Of a DNA stretch of 64,000 bases, positions 1 through 7,789 are shown piece by piece (position 1 is the stretch's first letter; every line of letters begins with the position of its first letter). The DNA is from Schlesneria sp. (GTDB taxonomy: Bacteria; Planctomycetota; Planctomycetia; Planctomycetales; Planctomycetaceae): contig JAQGHU010000084.1 of the NCBI GenBank assembly GCA_028291515.1, forward strand, positions 30,224-94,223, written 5' to 3'. Position numbers and translations under genes: made by a program. The notes beneath the pieces are model-generated. The model saw only the letters and a list, made by a program, of their open reading frames with translations, did no database searches and was not told the origin of the DNA.

Positions 1-505
1 ATTCGGCTTCGGAGTCGTTCGCCAGCGGAATCGGTTCGCCGCTAATCTGGGCGGAGAGTTCATGCCAGCGATTGGCCCATTTCCAGGAATAACTGACGGA
101 CCCCTGTTGCCCATTCGTGGCGGTGGGCAGTTCGATCACGCTCTTCATTGGCAGCGCGACATACTGCTCGTTGTAGGCCCAACGAGCCACCAACGCGATC
201 GCCAGCCGGGGGACGATCTCTTTCACGAAGACGACTCCGCGTCGCCATTCGCTACCTGATTTATGTCGCACGTAAAACCGCAGATTGACTTCATCGAAGT
301 TGATATGAAACGGGACCCGGCGGCCCAGGACTCGGGTTTCGAGAAAGCGAAATCCGACCAGGCTGACGTAGGTCTTGTCGTTCCAGAAATCGAGTTCTGT
401 TCCCTTGGGGAGACGCTTCTGCAAGATTGCGTGATCGACCTCGTAGTTCAGCATCACCAGGTTTCGCCACTGGGCTGTCAGGAAGGCGGCGGGGATCAAT
501 GTCAT
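1..505 (-). CDS. DUF2071 (YqjF-like) protein, 3' end cut by window edge
   Basis: The minus-strand frame opens with ATG at 505 and stays open to base 1, giving 168 codons without a stop, so the C-terminal part lies outside the window. The translation begins MTLIPAAFLTAQWRNLVMLN and continues with YEVDHAILQKRLPKGTEL, YVSLVGFRFLETRVLG and EVNLRFYVRH. This series is typical of the DUF2071/YqjF family (usually about 240 aa), whose function is unknown; the fold is related to acetoacetate decarboxylase. It starts 43 bp after the stop of the upstream membrane glycosyltransferase on the same strand, so it is probably the last gene of the 3473-to-1 run. No signal peptide is visible. The family call is firm; the role is unknown. 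Confidence 0.85.
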   Translation of the reverse strand, partial: MTLIPAAFLTAQWRNLVMLNYEVDHAILQKRLPKGTELDFWNDKTYVSLVGFRFLETRVLGRRVPFHINFDEVNLRFYVRHKSGSEWRRGVVFVKEIVPRLAIALVARWAYNEQYVALPMKSVIELPTATNGQQGSVSYSWKWANRWHELSAQISGEPIPLANDSEAE

Positions 506-548
506 GAATCAGGCCCGAATCACAAGTCAAATCAACGCTGTTGCAGGA

Positions 549-2843
549 TCATAGTTGCACCGGAAAGACTTGGACGGCTTTGATCCCAGGACGATCACCC
601 AGCATCACGCATAAGCTTGGCGACCAGTCAGTGACCTGTTGTCGTTTGGCATCGTTTACCGGGACGAATGATGCGGCATCGGGCAGCTGCAGTGCCGGGC
701 CGAGCAAGCCGGCGGCTTGGAGTTTAGCGAAGGTATCGGGGTGAGCGAAGTCCGTATATCCGTAGCTGCCTGGTTCGCGATAGCGCAGGATTTCGGACCA
801 GTTTACGAGGATGTGCGTGATCCCGCGCTGACGCAGCCACTCGCGAGATTCTGCCGGTGATTTGTCGGCAAAGCACTGTTCGAACAGCGATCGATCAAAC
901 ACGGTGTTGTAGAGGTAGGGGAACTTCGCGTGAAACAAAGCGGCTTCGCCGACGCACAGCACCTTGAAGTCTGCTGGCAAACCGCCTGCCGCGACTTCGT
1001 CGTTCAGCCAACGTTGCGATGGGGAGACGACGAGGTTCTCTGCAGCTCGCAGGTCGGTTCGTCCGGCATTGAAGCCGCCGATGTTCTGCATGATCCAGAT
1101 GTTGAACGCCAGGCTGGCTGCGATCAAAACTCCGCCGCACCAGCGGCCGGGTGTCCGCGTCCAGAGCCAGCTGGCTCCACAGCCCGCTAGCAGCGCGACG
1201 ACCGGGAACATCGGGACGTAGAAGCGATCGATGTGATGCGTGAATAAGAACCAGGTCAGGAACTGCCAGCCGACACATGCCCAGATCAGCCAGACTTTTC
1301 GTCGCCAGACCGCGAGCAACGCGATTGGTGCGAAAGCGAACATCAGCACGCTGTGCCAATCGTTATTGGCGACGACATCGGTCAGCTTCACGGGCCAGTC
1401 CCAGATCCAATCGGACAGGCTGGCATAATGACTGGAATGCCCACGCTTCCATTGTTCGTTCATGGCGGCATCACGACCATTGCCACCGAAGATCGAGTAG
1501 GCGAGCGGAAAGACCGGGTTGCCGGTTTCGAGCATGTTCTTCAGCAACCACGGACCGATCGCGACCAGAACTCCCATGGCGAACGCGGCCCCGGTGAGAA
1601 CCAGTCTTCGTGGATCAACGGCCCGGAGCGAACGAGGTACGCTCATACCGATGATCACCAGGCCGACTGGAATGATCACCGAGATCAGCCCTGTGTACTT
1701 GCAGGCCATGGCACTGCCCGCGAGGAACCCGCAAAGGCCGTACAGTGCCGCTGGTTGATTTGCTGGGCGTGGTTGATCGTCTGCTGTTATCTGTGACGCC
1801 TGTTCGTCAGGCCAGACAATCCGCAGGGCGATCGCGAAGGCTGCGAACAGGTAGCAGGCCAACCCTCCTTCCGCATAGGCGATGATGGAGATTCGATAGA
1901 CCCACGGCGTTGTCAGCCAGATTAAGGCCGCGAACCAACCGGCTCTGTCGGAAAACCAACGTCGAGCCGTGGCGTACAGGCCGATCGCGACGAGCGGCGC
2001 GAAGCCTGCAATCGTGGCTTGTCCGGCGAGTGCTCCCCAGTTCCAGTCACCAAACAGAACCATGCCGCTGAGGACCAGCATCTCTGTCAGGAACGGAAAG
2101 CTGGTGTAAACGTTGTGCGGCAAGCGAGTGATCTGCCCCTGCTGGAACCATTCCTTCGGGCCACCGAGGTGGTATTCGATCACATCGAAATCAGTCTGCG
2201 GCGACATCGCTCCGAGCAGCATGCAGAATACGAAGGGAGTGGCGATGCCGATCACGATCCAGCCGAAACGTGATGATCGGTCTGTATCGTTGCTAGATCC
2301 AATGACTGCGGCTGGTCGATGATCACGCCAAGAGAGCCCCAGTTCCATCAGCGTTGTCGTCAGCAGCGCGATCAGGAGTGGCGAGCGGCTCATCCAGCCG
2401 ACGAGCCCGAAGCCAAGCATCAATAGCGATAGTGTCGACAGTCCCAGGCAAGCTGCAAAGAACAGTCGTTCTGCTCGATCGAAGATTGAATAAAGTCGTA
2501 ACGCTCGCAATTCGAGCCGACCAATGCCGACTGCGGCAGTCCAGATGAAACAGGCAACGGCCAGAAATGGCAGTCGTTGCGCGAGGTTCAGCCAGCGCCA
2601 CGCGAGTGCTGGCGGTTCGGCGGCGGGTGGGTCGAGCAGATCGAGGAGATCGAATGGCAGGGCTGACCAGACCATCCAGCGTTCGGCAGGTCGGTTGTTC
2701 GGCAATCCAAAACTGTAGAACCAGGCGCTGAATAGTCCCAGCCAGACGAGCGCCAGCGCCAGACGGATCGACCCCTGGCCCACAGTCGCATTGTCAGGCG
2801 ATTGGGTTCGCGCGTTGGTCTCAACAGGAATTCGGCGGCTCAC
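549..2843 (-). CDS. GT39/ArnT-like integral membrane glycosyltransferase
   Basis: A 764-residue protein starting at GTG (2843). After a short polar N-terminus it has many hydrophobic segments, such as LALALVWLGLFSAWFYSFGL and repeated long stretches up to about residue 590. The first large loop holds DFDVIEYHLGGPKEWFQQG, where the acidic pair matches the catalytic loop of GT-C enzymes of the PMT/ArnT (GT39, RgtA/B/C/D-like) class. These enzymes transfer a sugar from a polyprenyl-phosphate donor on the outer face of the inner membrane. The C-terminal 170 residues form a soluble domain (ITHILVNWSEILRYRE). It follows the LOG gene by 36 bp. The acceptor and sugar cannot be told from sequence. Confidence 0.8.
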   Translation of the reverse strand: MSRRIPVETNARTQSPDNATVGQGSIRLALALVWLGLFSAWFYSFGLPNNRPAERWMVWSALPFDLLDLLDPPAAEPPALAWRWLNLAQRLPFLAVACFIWTAAVGIGRLELRALRLYSIFDRAERLFFAACLGLSTLSLLMLGFGLVGWMSRSPLLIALLTTTLMELGLSWRDHRPAAVIGSSNDTDRSSRFGWIVIGIATPFVFCMLLGAMSPQTDFDVIEYHLGGPKEWFQQGQITRLPHNVYTSFPFLTEMLVLSGMVLFGDWNWGALAGQATIAGFAPLVAIGLYATARRWFSDRAGWFAALIWLTTPWVYRISIIAYAEGGLACYLFAAFAIALRIVWPDEQASQITADDQPRPANQPAALYGLCGFLAGSAMACKYTGLISVIIPVGLVIIGMSVPRSLRAVDPRRLVLTGAAFAMGVLVAIGPWLLKNMLETGNPVFPLAYSIFGGNGRDAAMNEQWKRGHSSHYASLSDWIWDWPVKLTDVVANNDWHSVLMFAFAPIALLAVWRRKVWLIWACVGWQFLTWFLFTHHIDRFYVPMFPVVALLAGCGASWLWTRTPGRWCGGVLIAASLAFNIWIMQNIGGFNAGRTDLRAAENLVVSPSQRWLNDEVAAGGLPADFKVLCVGEAALFHAKFPYLYNTVFDRSLFEQCFADKSPAESREWLRQRGITHILVNWSEILRYREPGSYGYTDFAHPDTFAKLQAAGLLGPALQLPDAASFVPVNDAKRQQVTDWSPSLCVMLGDRPGIKAVQVFPVQL

Positions 2844-2879
2844 GAGTTGGATCCGATAGAAGTCGTTCGGGAGACGATT

Positions 2880-3473
2880 TCACGTCTGTTCCGGGGAAGG
2901 GATCCATTTCTTGACCGTCGGCAGTTCGTGTTCACGCAGCTTCTGCAGCAGGCTTTCGGGCTGATCATCGACGACAAACAATTGACGATATTCATGGCGA
3001 CAAAAGCCGTCCGTGATCGCTCGGTCGATCAGTGCGATCAGCGGATCGAAAAAGCCGGCGATGTTCAGCAGTCCGGTTGGTTTGCGATGTAAGCCCAACT
3101 GCGCCCAGGTCAGCACCTCGAACAGTTCCTCGTACGTTCCCAAGCCGCCGGGGAGGGCGACGAAGGCGTCGGACAGTTCCGACATCAGCGACTTGCGTTC
3201 GTGCATGGTCTCGGTGATTCGCATGTCCGATACACCCTGATGCAACAATTCACGAGTGGCCAGGAAGCGCGGAATGACTCCGATCACGTGCCCGCCCGAC
3301 TGCAGGAGCGCATCAGCCACCGCCCCCATCAGCCCGATGCTGCCGCCGCCGTAGACGAGTTCGATCCCTTCACGAGCCAGCGAGGCTCCCATGTTGCCAG
3401 CCATCTGGGCGTGGATCGGATCGAACCCGGCACTGGAACCGCAGAATACACATAGCCGTTGCAGGTTCAACAT
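2880..3473 (-). CDS. LOG-family (TIGR00730) nucleoside 5'-monophosphate phosphoribohydrolase
   Basis: A Rossmann-fold protein of 197 aa. The N-terminus LCVFCGSSAG and the signature PGGLGTYEELFEVLTWAQLG define the LOG / lysine-decarboxylase-like family. Its characterised members hydrolyse nucleoside 5'-monophosphates to base and ribose 5-phosphate (cytokinin-activating type in plants and some bacteria). I chose the ATG at 3473 because the family begins a few residues before this motif; an in-frame GTG at 3485 is also possible, and an AAGGAG lies between the two, only 3 nt before the ATG. No membrane segment. First gene of a likely three-gene minus-strand operon with the GT39 protein and the DUF2071 protein. 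The physiological substrate here is unknown. Confidence 0.88.
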   Translation of the reverse strand: MLNLQRLCVFCGSSAGFDPIHAQMAGNMGASLAREGIELVYGGGSIGLMGAVADALLQSGGHVIGVIPRFLATRELLHQGVSDMRITETMHERKSLMSELSDAFVALPGGLGTYEELFEVLTWAQLGLHRKPTGLLNIAGFFDPLIALIDRAITDGFCRHEYRQLFVVDDQPESLLQKLREHELPTVKKWIPSPEQT

Positions 3474-3583
3474 CAACTCCTTCACAGATGCGGTCGTACC
3501 CAGTGATTTATTTTCGCCTGATTCGGTATCCGCTTTTAATGTAGCCGAATTTGTCCAAGATTACCTTGTGTGCATCGGGTCCG

Positions 3584-3605
3584 GTGCTGACGCAGCGTGG
3601 CTCAC
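3584..3605 (+). repeat. Solo half-copy of intergenic inverted-repeat family B
   Basis: The 22 bases match the right arm of the complete inverted repeat at 19039-19151 with one mismatch, and a diverged complete copy lies at 40371-40489. No opposing arm is visible nearby, so this is a solo element. It lies in the gap upstream of the LOG gene. Confidence 0.6.
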
Positions 3606-3782
3606 ATGCGCATTGGGGGTCGGGCTTTAGGTGTCGACTGGCGATGAAATACTTGCTTGGCGCGTCATTTGCCAATTGAGGTGGGACGTTCGGGCGTTCC
3701 AAGGGAATGCGGTGACCTGTTTGTCACCATCGCCCGTAAACGTGTCCTACGAATTTTCAGGAGAGCATGATGACTGCGAAAC

Positions 3783-3977
3783 GTGGCAGCTGGAAGATGG
3801 AACGGGCCAGCGGGTGCAAAGCGAGCCAAATCGAATAAGTACACTAAGAATGACGCGGATGAGCGACCTGCTCCGCACACTCGGAAACGAGTTTGGATCG
3901 GAGCGTACACCCAAGCTGATGGGCATCGGGTGGAAGGGCATTATCGAAAAGTGAACAATAATAGTTCGGTTAGTTGA
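3783..3977 (+). CDS. Small basic protein with a C-terminal VEGHYRKVN motif
   Basis: A 64-residue frame beginning at GTG. The middle is Lys/Arg/Asn rich (KSNKYTKNDADERPAPHTRK) and the end reads RVWIGAYTQADGHRVEGHYR. The closing pattern (aromatic-T-x-x-DG-x-x-V-x-GHYR) recurs in short uncharacterised bacterial proteins, which is why I treat this as real and not as a random frame. Two in-frame stops lie just upstream, so the start must be near the GTG. The best Shine-Dalgarno (CAGGAG, about 3757) is nearer an overlapping ATGATG in another frame, so translation may be weak or coupled. No function is known. It could be a remnant. Confidence 0.42.
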   Translation: MAAGRWNGPAGAKRAKSNKYTKNDADERPAPHTRKRVWIGAYTQADGHRVEGHYRKVNNNSSVS

Positions 3978-4069
3978 CGGCCTGGCCGTATTGCAAAAGA
4001 CCGAGTTGGTCGGCGGAGAATCAACGTTCTTATCAGCGGGGATCGTGAGCGTGGATTGCAGTCTGCGAG

Positions 4070-4128
4070 ATGGTCATGGTGTTGATCGAAGACACGGCCA
4101 CCCCGAAGACGGTGAGACCGTGGCACCC
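4070..4128 (+). repeat. Intergenic palindromic repeat, family A
   Basis: Contains the family A core GAAGACACGGCCAC followed by CCGAAGACGGTGAGACCGTG and GCACCC. The same extended right half is present at 34501-34587. It lies in the otherwise unassigned stretch 3978-4261, where I see no convincing gene. Confidence 0.7.
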
Positions 4129-4261
4129 AACGCTCGCAAGAATTCTATAGATGCGAATATGGCGCGAGGATCTCGCAGGTAGCGGCATCCCAAGAGTGAT
4201 CGACCCTGAAAGTTCCATCTTTCATCGTGCCCGAAAAAGGTTGAAACAGGCCTCGTCACAA

Positions 4262-4501
4262 TCATTGAGCAATCGTCGGCAGTGAGAGGCAGAGCACGAC
4301 AAGCAGAGTTGCCAATGCGATCGTGTAGACAGCGCAGAGCATCGCGCCGATGACGGCGAGCTTCCGAGGCCAGCCTGTCGATGTTCTGGTTTTATAGACC
4401 GCTGCCATTGAGATGAATGGCGAGAACGGCAACATCCAGAAGGTGGCGATGCTTGCGATCGGCAAGATCAATCGGCTGCGGTTGGTCGTGCTGGCGTCCA
4501 T
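4262..4501 (-). CDS. Small hypothetical two-helix membrane protein
   Basis: A 79-residue frame from ATG (4501); the reading frame itself extends to 4573. Two hydrophobic stretches, LILPIASIATFWMLPFSPFI and a C-terminal segment with VIGAMLCAVYTIALATLLVV, are joined by a basic loop (YKTRTSTGWPRK), an arrangement typical of small inner-membrane proteins. I do not recognise a family. It is divergent from the GT39-like gene at 4652 with about 150 bp between. No clear ribosome-binding site precedes the ATG. A fortuitous frame is possible. Confidence 0.4.
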   Translation of the reverse strand: MDASTTNRSRLILPIASIATFWMLPFSPFISMAAVYKTRTSTGWPRKLAVIGAMLCAVYTIALATLLVVLCLSLPTIAQ

Positions 4502-4651
4502 GGTCGGAAGTTCCGATTGCAGAGAGGATGTATTGCAAGATGACCGGTGAAGTGATTCTGACCAAATGACCATGCGCGGTGAAGTCCGATTCGGAGATTG
4601 GCTTGCCTGCCATGGCTACCGTGTGGGCGGGCGCATGATAACATCGTGGCG

Positions 4652-6310
4652 ATGTGGCAGTCCGTTCGATCATTTGGTAAGTCGGTTCTGAGTACCTGGC
4701 CTTCGGCTGCGGTGGCGCTGGTGGCTTGGATCAGCATTGTCGCGTGCCTCGATCCGGCGGGAAGTTATCCGTCGATGCCGCAGGGGCCGGGGCTGACGAT
4801 TGACGAGATCTTTAATGTCGAACAGGGGGTCTACCTGGTCGAGAGTGCGCGGGGACTTGGTTGGTACAACCTGATTCCGGGGACATCGGTCGAGGCGTTT
4901 CGTCCTGAAAACGGCTGCAATCCCGATCATCCACCGCTGGGCCGGTACTGGTTGGGCGTTCATCATCAGTTGGCGTGGTGGATCGCTCCTCCCGATCAGC
5001 CGGACGGGCCGTTTGTCACGGCATGTGCTCGAACCGGTTCGGCGACGGCGTTTGCGCTGACGGTCTGGTTGATCGGGGCTTACGTCGGATTTGCTGCGAA
5101 GGCTGCTGGTTCCGGTGGCGAAAAGCGGTCGTTTCAAGGGTGGCAGGGGCCGCTGGCCGGTGTGGCGCTCGTGCTAATGCCACGAGTCTACGGGCATGCG
5201 CATCTAGCGGCGCTGGAGACGATGACGAACCTGACCTGCACGGCAGCGGTGCTGGTCGTGGCGGCGTGGTGGTCGGGTCCAGCGGTTCCAACCGGTCGGG
5301 CCGCATTCTTCGCGGGGATCGTGATGGGGTTGGCGCTGCTGACAAAGGTTCAGGCGGTGTTGATTCCATTGCCGGTGATCGCGTGGGCACTGATCCGCTG
5401 GCGACAAAAGGGGATTGTGCCGCTGCTGATCTGGGGGATCACGGCGAACGTCATCTTCCTGATGTGGCCCTATCTGTGGTTGGACCCAGTGGGCCATCTG
5501 ATGGAGTACCTAGGTCGCACGACGAATCGAGTCACTCTGTACTGCTATTACTTCGGGACTCGTTACGCCGACAAGGAAGTGCCATGGCACTATCCGTTCG
5601 TGATCTTCGCAATCACGGTACCGATCGGATTGCACTTGCTCGGTTTATGGGGCGCGAAGTCAGACTTAGTCGTTTCCAAAACCGCGCCGCAACCGAGACG
5701 AGACAATGCTTGGCGAACGGGGCTGCTTTTGGCGTGTTGGTTGTTCCCTTTGCTTGTCTTCGCTGCTCCAGGAGTGGCTGTCTATGACGGCGAGCGATTG
5801 TTTTTGACGGTCTTTCCGTTATGGACACCATTAATCGCCAGCGGGGCTGTCTGCGTGATGCGTTTGACGAGTTCTCGAATCGGTGTCGGGTTGACGAAGG
5901 TCGCGGTCTGTCTGTTGATTGCGGCGCAGGTTGGTTCTAACTGGCAGAGCCATCCGAGCTACTTGAATTACTACAACGTGGCCGTCGGCGGACTGGCTGG
6001 TGCCGAGAAGTTGGGGCTGGAGATGAACTACTGGAGCGATGGGATCACTCGCGAGTTGCTCGAAGAGGCCGTGGCGGATGCGAATGCCTATGGCGCGATC
6101 GAAGTTCGGCCGTCGCTGCATCAGTTTCAACGCGACGATTTGATGCTGCAGTCGCCGATCCTGAGGAAGCATCGGGTTCCGGCTGGTCCTGAGGCGAAGC
6201 GAACGCTGCACTTCGCCTTCCGTCGGCGAGCGGATTTGAGCGACGAAGAGTTTTTCAAATACGATCATGTCACGAAGAACAGGCTGGCTGGGTTTCGGAG
6301 CAAGCAATGA
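4652..6310 (+). CDS. GT39-like integral membrane glycosyltransferase
   Basis: A 552-residue multipass protein. The first periplasmic loop contains LTIDEIFNVEQGVYLVE, with the acidic pair expected of GT-C glycosyltransferases, then PDHPPLGRYWLGVHH, the conserved HPPL-type motif of the PMT/ArnT group. About ten hydrophobic helices follow, including FAGIVMGLALLTKVQAVLIP and LLIWGITANVIFLMWPYLWL. The C-terminal 120 residues are soluble (PSYLNYYNVAVGGL). Start ATG 4652 is preferred over an upstream ATG at 4598 because it directly precedes the first helix. It is unrelated in operon terms to the GT39 gene at 549-2843, which is on the other strand. The donor is presumably a polyprenyl-phosphate sugar; the acceptor is unknown. 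Confidence 0.75.
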   Translation: MWQSVRSFGKSVLSTWPSAAVALVAWISIVACLDPAGSYPSMPQGPGLTIDEIFNVEQGVYLVESARGLGWYNLIPGTSVEAFRPENGCNPDHPPLGRYWLGVHHQLAWWIAPPDQPDGPFVTACARTGSATAFALTVWLIGAYVGFAAKAAGSGGEKRSFQGWQGPLAGVALVLMPRVYGHAHLAALETMTNLTCTAAVLVVAAWWSGPAVPTGRAAFFAGIVMGLALLTKVQAVLIPLPVIAWALIRWRQKGIVPLLIWGITANVIFLMWPYLWLDPVGHLMEYLGRTTNRVTLYCYYFGTRYADKEVPWHYPFVIFAITVPIGLHLLGLWGAKSDLVVSKTAPQPRRDNAWRTGLLLACWLFPLLVFAAPGVAVYDGERLFLTVFPLWTPLIASGAVCVMRLTSSRIGVGLTKVAVCLLIAAQVGSNWQSHPSYLNYYNVAVGGLAGAEKLGLEMNYWSDGITRELLEEAVADANAYGAIEVRPSLHQFQRDDLMLQSPILRKHRVPAGPEAKRTLHFAFRRRADLSDEEFFKYDHVTKNRLAGFRSKQ

Positions 6311-6454
6311 GTCAGCGAAGAGAAGAACACTAGCCACGGATTGAACAGGGATAAAGAAGAAGCAACTTAAGATGTGGTTACCGTAGTCTCGCTGCTACTC
6401 GACGGTGGCATGCTTGGTACCCCGTAGAGAGAGGCTCCGACGAGCGTCGTAATG

Positions 6455-6592
6455 AGTGGCACTGGCGATGGCCTGGCGTTGCCAGTGTCTTACCGAAGTG
6501 GCGAAGAGCCGACAACGCGTGGCTTCTGACGCGATTAGAGTGTCATCAGCGACGCCAAGACACTGGCTGCCTTGAGCGGCGGCCAGTGACAC
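6455..6592. repeat. Nested imperfect palindrome in the gap 6311-6723
   Basis: Outer arms GTGGCACTGGC (6455-6465) and GCCAGTGACAC (6581-6591) pair with one mismatch. Inner arms GCCAGTGTCTT (6481-6491) and AAGACACTGGC (6557-6567) pair perfectly. The arrangement looks like two REP-like hairpins facing each other. It is seen only once in the window. The rest of 6311-6616 has no supported gene. Confidence 0.5.
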
Positions 6593-6615
6593 CCGCCGCG
6601 AAAGCCTAAATGACG

Positions 6616-6691
6616 TGGGCACCGTGTTTGGAGTGCCCGTGTCTTCGGTTGAAGACACGGCCTTGTCGAAGACTCCAAAACCGTGGCACCC
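6616..6691 (-). repeat. Intergenic palindromic repeat, family A, next to the IS remnant
   Basis: Read on the minus strand this gives GGGTGCCACGG, GGAGTCTTCGACAAGGCCGT and a hairpin GTGTCTTC-AACC-GAAGACAC, matching copies at 22250 and 63939. It lies 32 bp upstream of the left inverted repeat of the transposon remnant. It produces a misleading N-terminal extension of the transposase reading frame. Confidence 0.7.
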
Positions 6692-6722
6692 CGCGCGAGC
6701 GAACAAAGAGCCAGGGGGCTTG

Positions 6723-7580
6723 CGCCCAATCACGTTCGGCACGCCGCTTGGAGCGGCCACGACCGGAGGCCAGATTCCGCTGGAACTGGTGCAGCGGTTG
6801 ACCGCCGTGGACGGGACCGCCTTGAGAGCGTTGCCACAAATTGTCGGGGCCGTCGGTTCTTCCCGTAATGCCAAATGGCGATTGCATCTGCAGTTCGAAG
6901 TCCATCGGGAGTTGCCTGCCCACGCCACCCTCACACCGGACGAGACCGGAGGAGCAGACGACGAGCGCAGCGTCCTGTCTCGAAACCTTCATCCCGACCG
7001 CCTGTTGCTGCTGGATCGCGGCTACGAACGCTATTCGCTGTTCAACGACATTGTCAGGGCCAAATCGGATTATGTCTGCCGGGTTCAGCATCGTGCCTTG
7101 GCGGTGGTCCAGGCCAATGAACTTTCCCCTGCCGATGTCGCAGCCCGAGTGATTTCCGATGACTTCGTGACTCTGGCCAAGGTCACGCATCCGGTCCGTC
7201 GAATCATCCTCCAGAAACGGGCTCAAGGACGACAGCGAACGGACAAGACGAACTCGGACAAGATCGTCCTGTTGACCAATCTGCCGGACGTACCGGCCGA
7301 AGTCATCGCCGCCCTGTACGAGCTACGCTGGTCCATCGAATTGTTCTTTCGCTTCTTCAAACATGTTCTGGGTTGCCGTCAGTTACTCAGCCACAAGCCC
7401 GAAGGGGTGATGATCCAGGTTTACTGTGCCTTAATTGCGGCTTTGCTGATGAGCTTCACTCTCGGTGGAAACATCGGTCGCCGCGGCTTCGAACTCATCT
7501 GCCTTTACCTGCAGGGCTGGGCGGAAGAAGACGAGCTGCTGGCCGGCTTGCGCCGCTTGGCGGCCTCAAAAACACGCTGA
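6723..7580 (+). pseudogene. IS4-family transposase, N-terminal truncated
   Basis: The translation keeps the DDE core: first Asp in AVDGTALRALP (about 6810), second Asp in LLLLDRGYERY, and the YREK signature in YELRWSIELFFRFFKHVLG, followed by a hydrophobic C-terminal segment (VYCALIAALLMSFTLGG). The N-terminal DNA-binding region is missing. Its place is taken by the terminal repeat and, further upstream, by an unrelated family A intergenic repeat. The frame is otherwise free of stops, so the loss looks recent. It would not be expected to make an active enzyme. Orientation is plus; the gene ends 160 bp before the right terminal repeat. Confidence 0.75.
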
Positions 7581-7761
7581 TCGGCCCGACTCGTGAGGTA
7601 CCGCGCCTCGACCGAGTTCCTTCACGCTGCGCATCTGCTTTACCGAACCGCCACCCAATTCGTCCGGCACACGCCAAACACGAGTCACTCCCCAATACAC
7701 TCAGATCGATCTGTTCAAGTCCACCTCCACTCCGCATCTCGCGCGCCGAACGTGATTGGGC
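6724..7761 (+). mobile_element. IS4-type insertion sequence, internally deleted, with intact terminal inverted repeats
   Basis: The left end GCCCAATCACGTTCGGC (6724-6740) is repeated inverted at the right end (7745-7761). Pairing extends to 21 positions with one mismatch (6724-6744 against 7741-7761). The ends enclose a transposase frame that lacks its N-terminal region. The first catalytic Asp is only about 85 bp inside the left repeat, whereas IS4-family transposases normally have roughly 100 residues before it. I therefore read it as a deletion derivative that could still be mobilised in trans. No convincing target-site duplication is visible. Confidence 0.7.
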
Positions 7762-7789
7762 TTACGCCGCCCCGCTCAGGAAGAGGTAG

